Shown: positions 49,038-60,163, numbered from the stretch's first letter. The stretch is 64,000 bases of DNA from Oscillibacter hominis (GCF_014334055.1 NZ_CP060490.1:2170001-2234000), one strand, 5' to 3'. Notes: generated from the sequence alone by a model not told the origin. Numbers and translations are program-made.

Positions 49038-52000
49038 TTTCGTTCTCCTTTGTATCCGCCAAACGAAGCTCCTCCACCAGGTCCAGGGCACACTGCAGCA
49101 CGTCGGCCTTTGGAGTGAGGCGGAGGCTGAGGGCCGGGGTCTCCCCGGCGGAGAGGGTCAGGCTGCGGCGGTATTTTGGCATGGAGCACACGGCGCTGAT
49201 GGCCTCCGGCCGAAAGTTTGCAAGGGTCAGCACCAGACGCTCTCCCTTCTGGGAGATGTCGGCCACGCCGGCCCTGGCCGCGGCGGAGCGCAGCAGTGCC
49301 ACGTCCAACAGCGCCAGCACCGGCTTGGGAGGATCGCCGTAGCGGTCCATCATCTCGTCCATAAGGTCCGATGAGTCCTCGGCACTGCGGATGGCCGCAA
49401 TGCGCCGGTAGAGGTCCATCCGCTGCTCCGGCGAGGGCACATAGTACTCCGGGATGTTGGCGGAGATGGTCAGATCGGCGGAGCACTCGGTCTCGATGGC
49501 CTTCTCCCGGCCCTGCTCCTCCAGCACCGCCTCCTCCAGCAGCTTCAGGTACATGTCGTAGCCCACGCTCATCATATATCCGGACTGCTCCGGGCCCAGC
49601 AGATTGCCGGCGCCCCGGATCTCCAGGTCCCGCATGGCGATCTTAAAACCGGAGCCGAACTCCACGTATTCCCGGATGGCGCTGAGCCGCTTGGAGGCCG
49701 TCTCCGTCAGGATTTTGCCCCGGCGGTAGGTGAGATAGGCATAGGCCCGGCGGGAGCTGCGGCCGATTCGGCCGCGGATCTGGTGGAGCTGGGCCAGGCC
49801 CATCCGGTCCGCATCCTCTATCACAAGTGTATTCACGTTTGGGATATCAATGCCTGTTTCGATGATGGTGGTGCACACCAGAACGTCGGCGGACCCGTCC
49901 ACCATCTGCTGCATCACGTCGGAGAGCTCCTGTTCGCTCATCTTCCCATGGCCCACCACCACCCGGGCGTCCTCACCCAACATCTTGCGGATGCGGGAGG
50001 CGGTGGCGTCGATGGACTCCACCCGGTTGTGGAGGTAATAGACCTGCCCGCCCCGGGCCAGCTCCCGGCGCATGGCGTCCTCCACCACCGCCCAGTCGTG
50101 TTCCAGCACATAGGTCTGCACCGGCTGGCGGTCCATGGGCGGCTCCTCAATGGTGCTCATGTCCCGGATGCCGGAGAGGGCCATGTTCAGCGTCCTGGGG
50201 ATGGGCGTTGCCGTCAGGGTCAGCACGTCCACCTGCTTGCTCATCTCCTTGAGCCGCTCCTTGTGGGTGACGCCGAAGCGCTGCTCCTCGTCGATGATGA
50301 GGAGTCCCAAATCCTTGAAGGCGATGTTTTTCTGCAGCAGCCGGTGGGTCCCGATCAGAAGGTCCACGCTGCCGTCCCGGGCGTCCTGGAGGACCTGCTT
50401 GCTTACACGGCCGGTCTGGAACCGGGAGAGCACCTCGATTTTCACCGGGAAGTTGCGAAAGCGGCTGACCGCGGTGGCGTAGTGCTGCTGGGCCAGGACC
50501 GTTGTGGGCACCAGGATGGCGGCCTGTTTGCCGTCCAGGACACACTTCATCACCGCCCGCAGCGCCACCTCCGTCTTGCCGTAGCCCACATCGCCGCACA
50601 GCAGCCGGTCCATGGGCCGGGGGCGCTCCATGTCCGCCTTGATCTCCGCGATGCAGCGCAGCTGGTCGTCGGTCTCCGCGTAGTCGAAAGACTCCTCAAA
50701 TTCCTGCTGCCAGGGGGAGTCGGGGGAGAAGGCGAACCCGGGCCGCTTCTGCCGCTCGGCATAGAGGGCGATGAGGCCCTTGGCCAGGTCCTTGGCCGCC
50801 GCCTTGGCCCTGCTCTTCTGCTTGGCCCACTCGGTACCGCCCAGCTTGTTGAGCTTCTGCCGCTCTGTATCCTCGCCGCCGCCGATGTACTTGCTCACCT
50901 GGTCCAGTTGGGTGGCCGGGACATAGAGGCAGTCTCCGCCGGCGTAGGCGATCTTGATATAGTCCTTCTCCACACCGTCCACAGGCATGCGCTGCATGCC
51001 CACGAACCGCCCCACGCCGTGGTGGACATGGACCACCAGGTCACCGGGGGAGAGGTCGGTGTAGGACTGGATTTTCTGGCGGTTGGAATCCTCCTTCTTC
51101 ACCCGCTGCTTTTTCCGCGCCGGGGCCATCAGCTGGCCTTCCGTCAAAACGGCCAGCCGAAGCTGGGGGTACTCGGCGCCGGCAGAGAGGGCGCCCACGG
51201 TGATGCGCACCTGCCCCGGCTCCAGCGGCCCCGTCCCCTCCAGATCCAGCACCGAAGGGATTTCCCGCTCCTCCAGCAGCCTCTGAAGGTTTTTGCACCG
51301 GGTTTCGCTGCCGCAGAATACCAGTACGCCGCTGCCGGTGGAGCGGTAGTGAGCCATGTCGGACACAGCGGTCTCCAGGCTGCCGCCATAGGAGCTGAGC
51401 TGTTTCGCGGAGATGGACAAAAGGCCCCTGGGCCGCATGGGGTATCGGGAGGTGGGCAGCGCGTCCATCATCATGGTGGGGAACTCCTCCAGCTGGGTGA
51501 AGAGCTCCTCCGGGCTCAGATAGAGCTTGCTCCATTCCCCAGCCAGCACGCCGGCGGAAAGCAGCGTCTCCGTGTCCTGTTTGCACTGGAGCGCCCTGCC
51601 CTTGGCTGCCTCGTCCACCCGGGCGCTCTCGCTGATGCACACCAGCGCATCCGGCGGCAGGTAGTCCGCCCCCGACGTCATCTTCCCATACAGTGCCGTT
51701 AGATACCGGTCCGGCCCGTCGGGCATGGCGCCGGCGCCAAGGCGCTCCGCGTCGGCGCGGAGGGTCTGGGCCAGCTTCTCATGCTTTTTCTCCGACCTGG
51801 CCGCCAGGGCCTCCAGCGCCTTTGCCAGCGCCAAGACGCCCCCCTCCCCATAGGCGGGAAGAAATTCCGAGGCCGGGAGGATCAGGGCGGACTTCACATT
51901 TTTGATCCGGCGCTGGGTGGCTGTGTCAAACAGTCCGCAGGAGTCGATTTCGTCGTCGAAAAACTCGCAGCGTACCGGCCGTTCCATCATAGGGGAAAAC

Positions 52001-52542
52001 ACATCCAAAATGCCGCCCCGGAGGGCAAACTGGCCGACACCCTCCACCTGGTCGGAGCGGGTGTAGCCCGCCGCAGTCAGCTTCTCCGCCAGGGCCTGGG
52101 GGTCTGCCCGGCCGCCCACCTTCACCGTAAAAGCCGCGTCCAGGAGCACCTCGCGGGGGATAGAGCGCTGCATCAGGGCGTCCACCGTGGCCACCACCAC
52201 GCTCTCCCTGCCCTTGGCAAGCGCGTAGAGTGCGGCCAGGCGCCGGTGCTCCCAGCTGCGGGAGAAGGCGGCGGAGGTAAGCTGGAAGTCGCGGCCAAGC
52301 AGCCGCAGCGGCTCTCGCCCCATCAGCGTCTTCAGGTCCAGGCACAGCCTGAGAGCCTCTTTTTCATCGCCGCAGACCATCACCAGCGGCCGGCTGAGGC
52401 GCTGGGCAAGGGATGCGGAAATCTGGGAGCGGTGCACCGAGGCCGTGCCGGATACCGCCACAGGGCAGCGGCCGCCCTCAATCCGCCGGGCAAGCTCCTC
52501 GATCTCCGGTATGTTCAGCAGTGCGTTCGTCAGGGCCTCCAT
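49030..52542 (-). CDS. mfd: Transcription-repair coupling factor Mfd
   Basis: 1170 aa, the standard length. The N-terminal UvrB-homology region (1-350) is followed by the RNA polymerase interaction domain starting around 480 (LSPGDLVVHVHHGVGRFVGM) and the RecG-like translocase: Walker A GDVGYGKTE, DEEQRFGV, LTLTATPIPRTL and the motif VLVCTTIIETGIDIPNVNT. The C-terminal TRCF domain ends near 1140. It removes stalled RNA polymerase and recruits UvrA. Flanked by pth upstream and lepB downstream. Confidence 0.98.
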   Translation of the reverse strand: MEALTNALLNIPEIEELARRIEGGRCPVAVSGTASVHRSQISASLAQRLSRPLVMVCGDEKEALRLCLDLKTLMGREPLRLLGRDFQLTSAAFSRSWEHRRLAALYALAKGRESVVVATVDALMQRSIPREVLLDAAFTVKVGGRADPQALAEKLTAAGYTRSDQVEGVGQFALRGGILDVFSPMMERPVRCEFFDDEIDSCGLFDTATQRRIKNVKSALILPASEFLPAYGEGGVLALAKALEALAARSEKKHEKLAQTLRADAERLGAGAMPDGPDRYLTALYGKMTSGADYLPPDALVCISESARVDEAAKGRALQCKQDTETLLSAGVLAGEWSKLYLSPEELFTQLEEFPTMMMDALPTSRYPMRPRGLLSISAKQLSSYGGSLETAVSDMAHYRSTGSGVLVFCGSETRCKNLQRLLEEREIPSVLDLEGTGPLEPGQVRITVGALSAGAEYPQLRLAVLTEGQLMAPARKKQRVKKEDSNRQKIQSYTDLSPGDLVVHVHHGVGRFVGMQRMPVDGVEKDYIKIAYAGGDCLYVPATQLDQVSKYIGGGEDTERQKLNKLGGTEWAKQKSRAKAAAKDLAKGLIALYAERQKRPGFAFSPDSPWQQEFEESFDYAETDDQLRCIAEIKADMERPRPMDRLLCGDVGYGKTEVALRAVMKCVLDGKQAAILVPTTVLAQQHYATAVSRFRNFPVKIEVLSRFQTGRVSKQVLQDARDGSVDLLIGTHRLLQKNIAFKDLGLLIIDEEQRFGVTHKERLKEMSKQVDVLTLTATPIPRTLNMALSGIRDMSTIEEPPMDRQPVQTYVLEHDWAVVEDAMRRELARGGQVYYLHNRVESIDATASRIRKMLGEDARVVVGHGKMSEQELSDVMQQMVDGSADVLVCTTIIETGIDIPNVNTLVIEDADRMGLAQLHQIRGRIGRSSRRAYAYLTYRRGKILTETASKRLSAIREYVEFGSGFKIAMRDLEIRGAGNLLGPEQSGYMMSVGYDMYLKLLEEAVLEEQGREKAIETECSADLTISANIPEYYVPSPEQRMDLYRRIAAIRSAEDSSDLMDEMMDRYGDPPKPVLALLDVALLRSAAARAGVADISQKGERLVLTLANFRPEAISAVCSMPKYRRSLTLSAGETPALSLRLTPKADVLQCALDLVEELRLADTKENENG

Positions 52543-52683
52543 GTCGGCCTCCTTGTCATAATTTGTTAAAATTTGCCAGTTGTACGCATATGGGGGCGCA
52601 CTCCGCCCCTTGCGGGGAGGGGTGTGCCTCCAAATTTATCCTGATTTATAGTATACGCCGGCTGTCAAGGCGAAGGGGCGCGC

Positions 52684-53271
52684 TTAGTTGAAGCGCCCCA
52701 TGGCCTTGCGCAGCTCCTCGCCGGAGCAGATGGCCTCCGCCGCGTCGGCAGCCCGGGCAAAGGAGTTCAGGAGGATTTTACGGTCCTCCATGCTTGGCGT
52801 GCCTAAAACCCAGTCGGCCATGTCGTAATCGGGGTTGGATGGCGAACCCACGCCGATCTTGATCCGGGGGAACTGGTCGCTGCCCAAGTGGGCGATGATG
52901 TTTTTGATGCCGTTGTGGCCGCCGGCACTGCCGGAGGGCCGGATGCGGATCTTGCCCACCGGCAGATAGATGTCGTCGAAGATCACCAGCAGGTGGTCCA
53001 GGGGCACCTTGTAGAACTTCACCGCCTCCACGACCGCCTCGCCGGAGAGGTTCATATAGGTCTGGGGCTTCATCAGCAGCACCTTGGCGCCGCCGAAGGG
53101 GAAGATGTTGTAGGCGGACTTGAACTTGATCTTGTTGATCTTGACGTGCTCCCGCTCCGCGATCAGATCGGCGGTGAGGAAGCCCATGTTGTGGCGGGTG
53201 TTGGCGTACTCGCTGCCCGGGTTTCCGAGGCAGGCCACGATCCACTCCACGCCGGAGGGTTTTCCAAACAT
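52684..53271 (-). CDS. pth: Peptidyl-tRNA hydrolase
   Basis: 195 aa from ATG 53269-53271 with AGGGA upstream. Catalytic residues are all present: the Asn and His in LGNPGSEYANTRHNMG, Asn in KPQTYMNLSG, Asp in VIFDDIYLP and GSAGGHNGIKNI. It recycles peptidyl-tRNA released from ribosomes. Between prs and mfd, a conserved order in Firmicutes. Confidence 0.98.
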   Translation of the reverse strand: MFGKPSGVEWIVACLGNPGSEYANTRHNMGFLTADLIAEREHVKINKIKFKSAYNIFPFGGAKVLLMKPQTYMNLSGEAVVEAVKFYKVPLDHLLVIFDDIYLPVGKIRIRPSGSAGGHNGIKNIIAHLGSDQFPRIKIGVGSPSNPDYDMADWVLGTPSMEDRKILLNSFARAADAAEAICSGEELRKAMGRFN

Positions 53272-53300
53272 AACGTATCCCTTTCCAGAAAAGTGTAACG

Positions 53301-53327
53301 GCGGGGCGGGGAAAATCCCCGCCCCGC
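53301..53327 (-). other. GC-rich hairpin between prs and pth
   Basis: Perfect 12-bp stem GCGGGGCGGGGA/TCCCCGCCCCGC with an AAA loop in the 71-bp prs-pth gap. No U-run follows on the minus strand, so it may be a processing or stability element rather than a full terminator. Confidence 0.6.
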
Positions 53328-53342
53328 TTCCATCCATTTGTC

Positions 53343-54302
<960 letters not shown>

Positions 54303-54399
54303 TTTAAGCGCCCTCTTTCTGTAATCTATCGTTATTATTTTATCGCTCCGCATTAAACCCCGCCACGGCGGCAGCCCGCCGGCGGCTTTGGTCCCAGAT

Positions 54400-55530
54400 T
54401 CAGTCTTTCTTCTCCGCGTGGAGTGCCCGCCGCCGGGCGGCCCAGCCCTCCAGGTTCTTCTGCCGCGCCCTGGCCACCGCCAGCGCGTCGGCCGGCACCT
54501 CGTCTGTGATGGTGCTGCCCGCCGCGGTGTAGGCGCCGTCGCCCACCTTTACCGGTGCGATCAGGTTGGTGTTGCAGCCGATAAAGGCATGGTCGCCGAT
54601 GGTGCAGCGGTATTTCTTGAACCCGTCGTAATTGGTGGTCACGGTGCCGCAGCCGAAGTTGACCTTTTGGCCCACATCGCTGTCTCCCACATAGGTCAGG
54701 TGGGAGATTTTGGTGCCGTCGCCGATGACGGAGTTCTTCACCTCCACAAAATCGCCCACCTTGATGTCATTGCCGATGGTGCAGCCCGGGCGGATATAGG
54801 CAAAGGGCCCGATCTTCACCCGGCTGCCGATGGTGCTCTCGTTGGCCTGGGATGCGTTGACCGTGGTCCCATCCCCCACTGTGCAGTCCCGGATCATGGC
54901 GTTGGGCCCGATCTCGCAGTCCCGGCCGATGGTCGTCTCTCCCCGCAAAATGGTGCCCGGCAGCACCACCGTGCCCGCTCCGATCTCCACCCGGGGGTCG
55001 ATATATACAGAGGAACCGTCCAGGATGTGGACGCCGGCGGCCACATGGCGCCGTACAATCTCATCCCGGCAGGCAAGCTCCATTTCACGCAGGCGGGGAA
55101 GGTCGTATACAGCACTGAAGCCGGAAAGCTCCCGGGCGCCGGGGACGGCGTCGCTGCCATTTGTCCAGCTTTCGCGCAGGGCGGAGGCCTTTGCGGTATA
55201 GGCGTAGCTGCTCCCGCCGGGCAGCTCCAGAGGAAGCATCTCACAGGGGAAGACCGCCACCTCCCCCTCCTGGGATAAAAAGTCCATCAGCGCCTCACGG
55301 CTGCCGGAGACCAGAACATCCGCCTCCGCAGGGAAGCACCCGCGCAGCTCCGCAGCGTACTCCTCTTTGCCCCAGACAATAAAAAACCGCTGGATGCTGC
55401 GCGCCATCAATGTCTTGCCCACCCAGGTCAAAAGGGGACAAAATAAAACGGATTGCAGCATCAGCGGCCGGTCCACTCCCTCACAGGAGGCATCGTCAGG
55501 CAAAAAGAGAACTGCTCTTGTCTGATTCAT
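54400..55530 (-). CDS. glmU: GlmU-type acetyltransferase with degenerate uridyltransferase domain
   Basis: 376 aa against about 455 for GlmU. The C-terminal left-handed beta-helix (about 145-350) is complete, with many hexapeptide repeats and the acetyltransferase core NFGCGTVTTNYDGFKKYRCT, GDHAFIGCNTNLIAPV. The N-terminal part (1-140) does not contain the LAAGKGTRM nucleotide-binding loop of the uridyltransferase or its later metal and sugar motifs, and is about 80 residues short. It probably acetylates glucosamine-1-phosphate, and a separate pyrophosphorylase would be needed to finish UDP-GlcNAc. First gene of the run with prs, pth and mfd. Confidence 0.85.
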   Translation of the reverse strand: MNQTRAVLFLPDDASCEGVDRPLMLQSVLFCPLLTWVGKTLMARSIQRFFIVWGKEEYAAELRGCFPAEADVLVSGSREALMDFLSQEGEVAVFPCEMLPLELPGGSSYAYTAKASALRESWTNGSDAVPGARELSGFSAVYDLPRLREMELACRDEIVRRHVAAGVHILDGSSVYIDPRVEIGAGTVVLPGTILRGETTIGRDCEIGPNAMIRDCTVGDGTTVNASQANESTIGSRVKIGPFAYIRPGCTIGNDIKVGDFVEVKNSVIGDGTKISHLTYVGDSDVGQKVNFGCGTVTTNYDGFKKYRCTIGDHAFIGCNTNLIAPVKVGDGAYTAAGSTITDEVPADALAVARARQKNLEGWAARRRALHAEKKD

Positions 55531-55563
55531 CGGAAATCCCTCCCGTCGTCAAGTCTTACCCAC

Positions 55564-55592
55564 ATTATAACAAACAAAAAGGGAAAATCCAG
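55564..55592 (-). promoter_or_regulatory. Promoter of the glmU-prs-pth-mfd run
   Basis: Minus strand: -10 TATAAT (55564-55569), 17-bp spacer, weak -35 TGGATT (55587-55592). About 35 bp before the start. Confidence 0.55.
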
Positions 55593-55781
55593 AGGTTGCG
55601 GTAAAATAAATAATAGAATTTTCTACCTGGTTTTTGGACAGATTGAACGGTTTTTGAAACACAGTCCATCCTCTTCCAAATGGGAGACATGAAATTTTGT
55701 CATTTTATGTTGTTTTTTCAGGCAGAACTGTGAAATTGTTGTAGTTTCTTTCGAATTTCTGATAAAATTCTCACTTTGCGG

Positions 55782-55810
55782 TTGAATTTGCGATTCGAAT
55801 GCATTACAAT
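55782..55810 (+). promoter_or_regulatory. Promoter of trmL
   Basis: -35 TTGAAT (55782-55787), 17-bp spacer, -10 TACAAT (55805-55810), 31 bp before the start. Confidence 0.6.
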
Positions 55811-55841
55811 AGGGTGCGTTCATTTGGACGGAGGTTATTCT

Positions 55842-56330
55842 ATGCTGCATATTGTCCTGGTGGAGCCGGAAATTCCGCAAAACTGCGGCAATATCGCCCG
55901 CACCTGCGCCGCCACCGGCAGCCACCTGCATCTCATTGAGCCCCTGGGCTTTGACATCTCCGAGCGGGCTGTGCGCCGGGCGGGCCTGGACTACTGGCAC
56001 CTGGTGGATGTGTCGGTCTATGAAAACCTGGAGGCGCTGTTCCGGCTTCATCCGGAGGCGGCGGGCAATCTCTACCTCACCACCACCAAAGCGCCCCGTC
56101 CGTACAGCGAGGCCGTCTTTACCGACGGGTGCTGGCTGTTTTTCGGCAAGGAGACCGCAGGTCTTCCCAAGGACTTCCGGGAGGCATTTGCCGCCCGGTG
56201 CATTCGTCTGCCCATGCGCCCGGAGGCCCGGAGCCTGAACCTCGCCAACACAGTGGCCGTATGCGTCTATGAGGCGCTGCGCCAGATAGGCTTTCCCGGC
56301 CTTCTGGATCACGGGGAAATGGCCAGATAG
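55842..56330 (+). CDS. trmL: tRNA (cytidine/uridine-34 2'-O)-methyltransferase TrmL
   Basis: 162 aa from ATG 55842 after CGGAGG. SPOUT-type methyltransferase: VEPEIPQNCGNIARTCAATG at the N-terminus, FGKETAGLPKDF and the knot motif LPMRPEARSLNLANTVAVCVYE. It methylates the wobble base of tRNA-Leu species using SAM, as a dimer. Length is typical. Next gene is pgk, 93 bp downstream; possibly co-transcribed. Confidence 0.96.
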   Translation: MLHIVLVEPEIPQNCGNIARTCAATGSHLHLIEPLGFDISERAVRRAGLDYWHLVDVSVYENLEALFRLHPEAAGNLYLTTTKAPRPYSEAVFTDGCWLFFGKETAGLPKDFREAFAARCIRLPMRPEARSLNLANTVAVCVYEALRQIGFPGLLDHGEMAR

Positions 56331-56423
56331 CGGCTCAGGTTTTGGGAAATTTTTTGATTCTCCGGCCATACTATGCATATCCTGATTCCAAATCATCCAG
56401 TCGCATAAAGGAGATATCATCAT

Positions 56424-57620
56424 ATGAACTACAATAAAAAGACGGTCAGGGACGTGGATGTCCGCGGCAAGAAGGTGCTGCTGCGCTGCGACTTCAACGT
56501 GCCCATGGCCAAGGACGGCAGCGGCGTCATCACCGACGACAAGCGCATCCGGGCGGCTCTTCCCACCATCACCTACCTGCTGGACCAGGGCGCCGCGGTG
56601 ATTGCCTGCTCCCACATGGGCAAGCCCAAGGGCGAGGTGAAGCCGGAGCTTTCCCTGAAGCCCGTGGCCGCCCGGCTCAGCGAACTGCTGGGCAGGGAGG
56701 TCATCATGGCCGGCGACGTGGTGGGCCCCGACGCCCAGGCCAAGGCCGCCGCGCTGCGGGGCGGGCAGATCATGCTCCTTGAAAACACACGCTTTGAACC
56801 CGGCGAAACCAAGAACGACCCGGCCCTTGCAAAGGCCATGGCCTCCCTTGCGGACCTCTATGTCTCCGACGCCTTCGGCGCCGTCCACCGGGCCCACGCC
56901 TCCACCGCCGGCGTGGCCGGGTTTCTGCCCGCCGTCTCCGGCTTTTTGATTGAAAAGGAGCTGGAGGTCATCGGCGGCGCCCTGAAGAGCCCCAAGCGTC
57001 CCCTGGTGGCCATCCTGGGCGGCAGCAAGGTGTCCTCCAAGATCGGGGTCATCAACAACCTGCTGGAACTGGCCGACACCATCATCATCGGCGGCGGCAT
57101 GGCCTACACCTTCTCTGCCGCACAGGGCGGCAAGGTGGGCGACAGCCTGCTGGAGGCCGACTGGGAGGGATATGCCAACGAGATGGTGCAAAAGGCGGCG
57201 GACAAGGGCGTCCGGCTGCTGCTTCCTGTCGACACCGTCTGCGCCGACCAGTTCGCCCCGGACGCCAAGTGCCAGGTGGTGAAAGCCGGTGAAATCCCCG
57301 ACGGCTGGCAGGGCCTGGACATCGGGCCCGAGACCATCGCCCTCTACTGCGCCGCCGTGGCCGACGCCGGCACCGTGATCTGGAACGGCCCCATGGGCGT
57401 CTTTGAGTTCCCCGCCTTTGCCAAAGGGACCGAGGCTGTGGCCGAGGCGCTGAGCAAGACCAGCGCTATTACCATCATCGGCGGCGGAGACAGTGCCGCC
57501 GCCGTGCAGCAGTTGGGCTATGCTGATAAAATGACCCACATCTCCACCGGCGGCGGAGCCAGCCTGGAGTTCATGGAGGGCAAGGAGCTTCCCGGCGTGG
57601 CCTGCCTGCTGGACAAGTAA
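56424..57620 (+). CDS. pgk: Phosphoglycerate kinase
   Basis: 398 aa; ATG after AAAGGAG. N-terminal RCDFNVPM (substrate Arg), [17 protein letters not shown], central [16 protein letters not shown] and the C-terminal nucleotide loop [13 protein letters not shown] with [13 protein letters not shown]. It makes ATP from 1,3-bisphosphoglycerate. First of the glycolytic set pgk-tpiA-gpmI. No gapA precedes it, unlike the common gapA-pgk-tpi order. Confidence 0.98.
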   Translation: MNYNKKTVRDVDVRGKKVLLRCDFNVPMAKDGSGVITDDKRIRAALPTITYLLDQGAAVIACSHMGKPKGEVKPELSLKPVAARLSELLGREVIMAGDVVGPDAQAKAAALRGGQIMLLENTRFEPGETKNDPALAKAMASLADLYVSDAFGAVHRAHASTAGVAGFLPAVSGFLIEKELEVIGGALKSPKRPLVAILGGSKVSSKIGVINNLLELADTIIIGGGMAYTFSAAQGGKVGDSLLEADWEGYANEMVQKAADKGVRLLLPVDTVCADQFAPDAKCQVVKAGEIPDGWQGLDIGPETIALYCAAVADAGTVIWNGPMGVFEFPAFAKGTEAVAEALSKTSAITIIGGGDSAAAVQQLGYADKMTHISTGGGASLEFMEGKELPGVACLLDK

Positions 57621-57734
57621 GCACCGGTTCCCGCCGATCAGCGGGTCGCCCCCGGCCTGAACCAACCACTCATTTGTATCCTCTTAGCGGTTAGTGGGCC
57701 GCATCACATATTAGATAAGGGAGTATCAGAATTC

Positions 57735-58508
57735 ATGAATCGCAGATATCGTAAAACAATCATCGCCGGCAACTGGAAGATGAATAAAACCGCCACGGAG
57801 ACCAAGCAGTTCGCCGAAGAGCTTAAGCCCATCCTGCCCAAGGCCAAGTGGTGCGATGTGGTGGTCTGTGTGCCTGCCTGCAACATCTCCACGGCGGTCC
57901 GGGCCTTTAAGGATATGCGGGTGTCCATCGGCGCGGAAAACCTCTACTATGAAAAAAGCGGTGCCTACACCGGAGAGGTATCCGCCGACATGCTGAAGGA
58001 TCTGGGCGTGAAATATGTCATCATCGGCCACTCCGAGCGGCGGCAGTATTTCGGCGAGACCGACGCCACCGTCAGCAAGAAGGTGCACGCCGCCCTGGAC
58101 GCGGGCCTGCTGCCCATTATCTGCGTGGGCGAATCCCTGGAGCAGCGGGAGGCGGGCATCACCGCCGAGTGGATCGCCCTGCAGGTGAAATCCGCTCTGG
58201 TAGGCGTCAGCGCCGACAAGCTCCGCAAGTGCGTCATCGCCTATGAGCCCATCTGGGCCATCGGCACCGGCAAAACCGCCACCGCCGAGCAGGCGGCCGA
58301 GGTCTGCACCGCCATCCGCGCCACCATTCGCTCCCTCTATGGTGCCCGTGTGGCCCGCAGCGTCACCATCCAGTACGGCGGTTCCATGAATCCTTCCAAC
58401 GCGGCGGAACTCCTGGCCCAGCCCGACGTGGACGGCGGCCTGATCGGCGGCGCCGCCCTGGTGCCCCAGAAGTTCGTGGATATCATCAACGCTGCAAACC
58501 AGGAGTAA
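57735..58508 (+). CDS. tpiA: Triosephosphate isomerase
   Basis: 257 aa. AGNWKMNKT (Asn, Lys), the catalytic His in [12 protein letters not shown], the catalytic Glu in [15 protein letters not shown] with flexible loop, and YGGSMNPSN for phosphate. Interconverts dihydroxyacetone phosphate and glyceraldehyde-3-phosphate. 114 bp after pgk, 91 bp before gpmI. Confidence 0.98.
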   Translation: MNRRYRKTIIAGNWKMNKTATETKQFAEELKPILPKAKWCDVVVCVPACNISTAVRAFKDMRVSIGAENLYYEKSGAYTGEVSADMLKDLGVKYVIIGHSERRQYFGETDATVSKKVHAALDAGLLPIICVGESLEQREAGITAEWIALQVKSALVGVSADKLRKCVIAYEPIWAIGTGKTATAEQAAEVCTAIRATIRSLYGARVARSVTIQYGGSMNPSNAAELLAQPDVDGGLIGGAALVPQKFVDIINAANQE

Positions 58509-58599
58509 GCAATCCAGTCTGAACGGAGCGGTCGGAAGAGCGCTCCCAACAAGTTCGATGGAGTCTGCCCTTTGCAGACAGAATGAGGATAGTGGAATC

Positions 58600-60114
58600 A
58601 TGAATAAAACACCTACCGCATTGATTATTATGGATGGGTTCGGCCTGTCCGACGCCGTGGACGGCAATGCCATCCGCGCCGCCAAGACCCCCTGCCTGGA
58701 TCAGCTGTTCGCCGAGTATGCCCACACCACCCTCTCCGCCTCCGGGCTGGATGTAGGACTGCCGGAAGGCCAGATGGGCAACAGCGAGGTGGGCCACACC
58801 AACATCGGCGGCGGCCGGGTGGTCTTTCAGGACCTGCCCCGCATCACCCGCTCCATTGAGGACGGCTCCTTTTTCCGGAACGAAGCCTATCTCCACGCCA
58901 TGGACCAGTGCCTCAGCAAGGGCACCTCGCTCCACCTGTTCGGCCTCCTTTCCACCGGCGGCGTACATTCCCATCTGAACCACCTGTGGGCCCTTTTGAA
59001 GCTGGCCAAGGAGAAGGGGCTGGAGAAGGTCTATATCCACGCCTTTTTGGATGGACGGGACACCTCTCCCACCGCCGGCGCAGAATTTCTGGAGGAGTGC
59101 GTCGCCAAGTGTGGGGAAATCGGCGTGGGCAAGGTGGCCACTGTGATGGGCCGCTATTACGCCATGGACCGTGACAAGCGCTGGGAGCGGCTGGAGGCCG
59201 CCTATGACGCCATGGTTTACGGCGAGGGCGCCGTCACAAACCCCGATCCCGTGGCGGCTGTGAAGGCCTCCTATGAAAAGGGAGTCACCGACGAGTTTGT
59301 GGAGCCGGTGGTCTGCGACAGCGACGGCTGCGTGGGCGACAACGACAGCATCATTTTCTTCAACTTCCGCCCCGACCGTGCCCGCGAGATCACCCGTGCC
59401 TTTGTGGACCCGGAGTTTGACGGCTTTACCCACCAGTATTTCCCTGTGACCTTTGTGTGCAATACCGAGTACGACGCCTCCATGCCCAATGTGGAGGTTG
59501 CCTTCCCCCGCATCCGTGTGGAAAACGGCCTGGGCGAATATCTGAGCAAGCTGGGGCTGACCCAGCTGCGCATCGCCGAGACGGAAAAGTACGCCCATGT
59601 CACCTTCTTTTTCAACGGAGGCGTGGAAACCGTGTTTCCCGGAGAGGACCGGGTGCTGGTGCCCTCCCCCAAGGTGGCCACCTACGACATGCAGCCGGAG
59701 ATGAGCGCCGTGGAGGTCTGTGACAAATGCGTGGAGCGGATCGAGTCCGGTGCCTATGACGTCATCATCCTCAATTTTGCCAACTGCGACATGGTGGGCC
59801 ACACCGGTGTCTTTGACGCGGCTGTCAAGGCGGTGGAGACTGTGGATGAGTGTGTGGGCCGGGTGGTGAACGCCACTCTGAAGATGGGCGGCATCGCCAT
59901 GGTCACTGCGGATCACGGAAATGCCGAGCAGATGAAGCAGCCCGACGGCAGCCCCATGACCGCCCATTCCATCAACCCGGTGCCCTTCATCCTCTGCGGC
60001 GCCGGCGCGGAACTGCGCAGTGGAAAGCTGGCCGACATCGCCCCCACCATCCTGGATGTGATGGGCCTTCAGTGCCCGCCGGAGATGGACGGTAAAACGT
60101 TGATTATCAAATAA
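58600..60114 (+). CDS. gpmI: 2,3-bisphosphoglycerate-independent phosphoglycerate mutase
   Basis: 504 aa from ATG 58600 (MNKTPTALIIMDGFGLSD), the normal family start, with GAGGAT upstream; an ATG 42 bp earlier is less likely. Mn-binding Asp in IMDGFG, the catalytic Ser in MGNSEVGHTNIGGGR, DGRDTSPTAG, FNFRPDRAREIT, and the C-terminal NCDMVGHTG and TADHGNAE. Converts 3- to 2-phosphoglycerate. Closes the glycolytic operon. Confidence 0.98.
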   Translation: MNKTPTALIIMDGFGLSDAVDGNAIRAAKTPCLDQLFAEYAHTTLSASGLDVGLPEGQMGNSEVGHTNIGGGRVVFQDLPRITRSIEDGSFFRNEAYLHAMDQCLSKGTSLHLFGLLSTGGVHSHLNHLWALLKLAKEKGLEKVYIHAFLDGRDTSPTAGAEFLEECVAKCGEIGVGKVATVMGRYYAMDRDKRWERLEAAYDAMVYGEGAVTNPDPVAAVKASYEKGVTDEFVEPVVCDSDGCVGDNDSIIFFNFRPDRAREITRAFVDPEFDGFTHQYFPVTFVCNTEYDASMPNVEVAFPRIRVENGLGEYLSKLGLTQLRIAETEKYAHVTFFFNGGVETVFPGEDRVLVPSPKVATYDMQPEMSAVEVCDKCVERIESGAYDVIILNFANCDMVGHTGVFDAAVKAVETVDECVGRVVNATLKMGGIAMVTADHGNAEQMKQPDGSPMTAHSINPVPFILCGAGAELRSGKLADIAPTILDVMGLQCPPEMDGKTLIIK

Positions 60115-60126
60115 AGCAGGAAATAG

Positions 60127-60161
60127 AAAAGGGACGGACACATAGTGTCCGTCCCTTTTTT
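60127..60161. terminator. Terminator of the glycolytic operon
   Basis: 15-bp stem AAAAGGGACGGACAC/GTGTCCGTCCCTTTT, loop ATA, then T-run; also fits the convergent DMT gene. Confidence 0.92.
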
Positions 60162-60163
60162 AC

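Larger units (their letters stand above)
55531..55841. other. Divergent intergenic region between glmU and trmL
   Basis: 311 bp, AT-rich, without a gene. Contains the glmU promoter with TATAAT and the trmL promoter at 55782-55810. Confidence 0.6.

Noticed and set aside
55623..60141. Minus-strand open frames of 680 and 551 codons opposite pgk and gpmI
   Set aside because: Opposite highly conserved glycolytic genes; no start signals or recognisable protein features.
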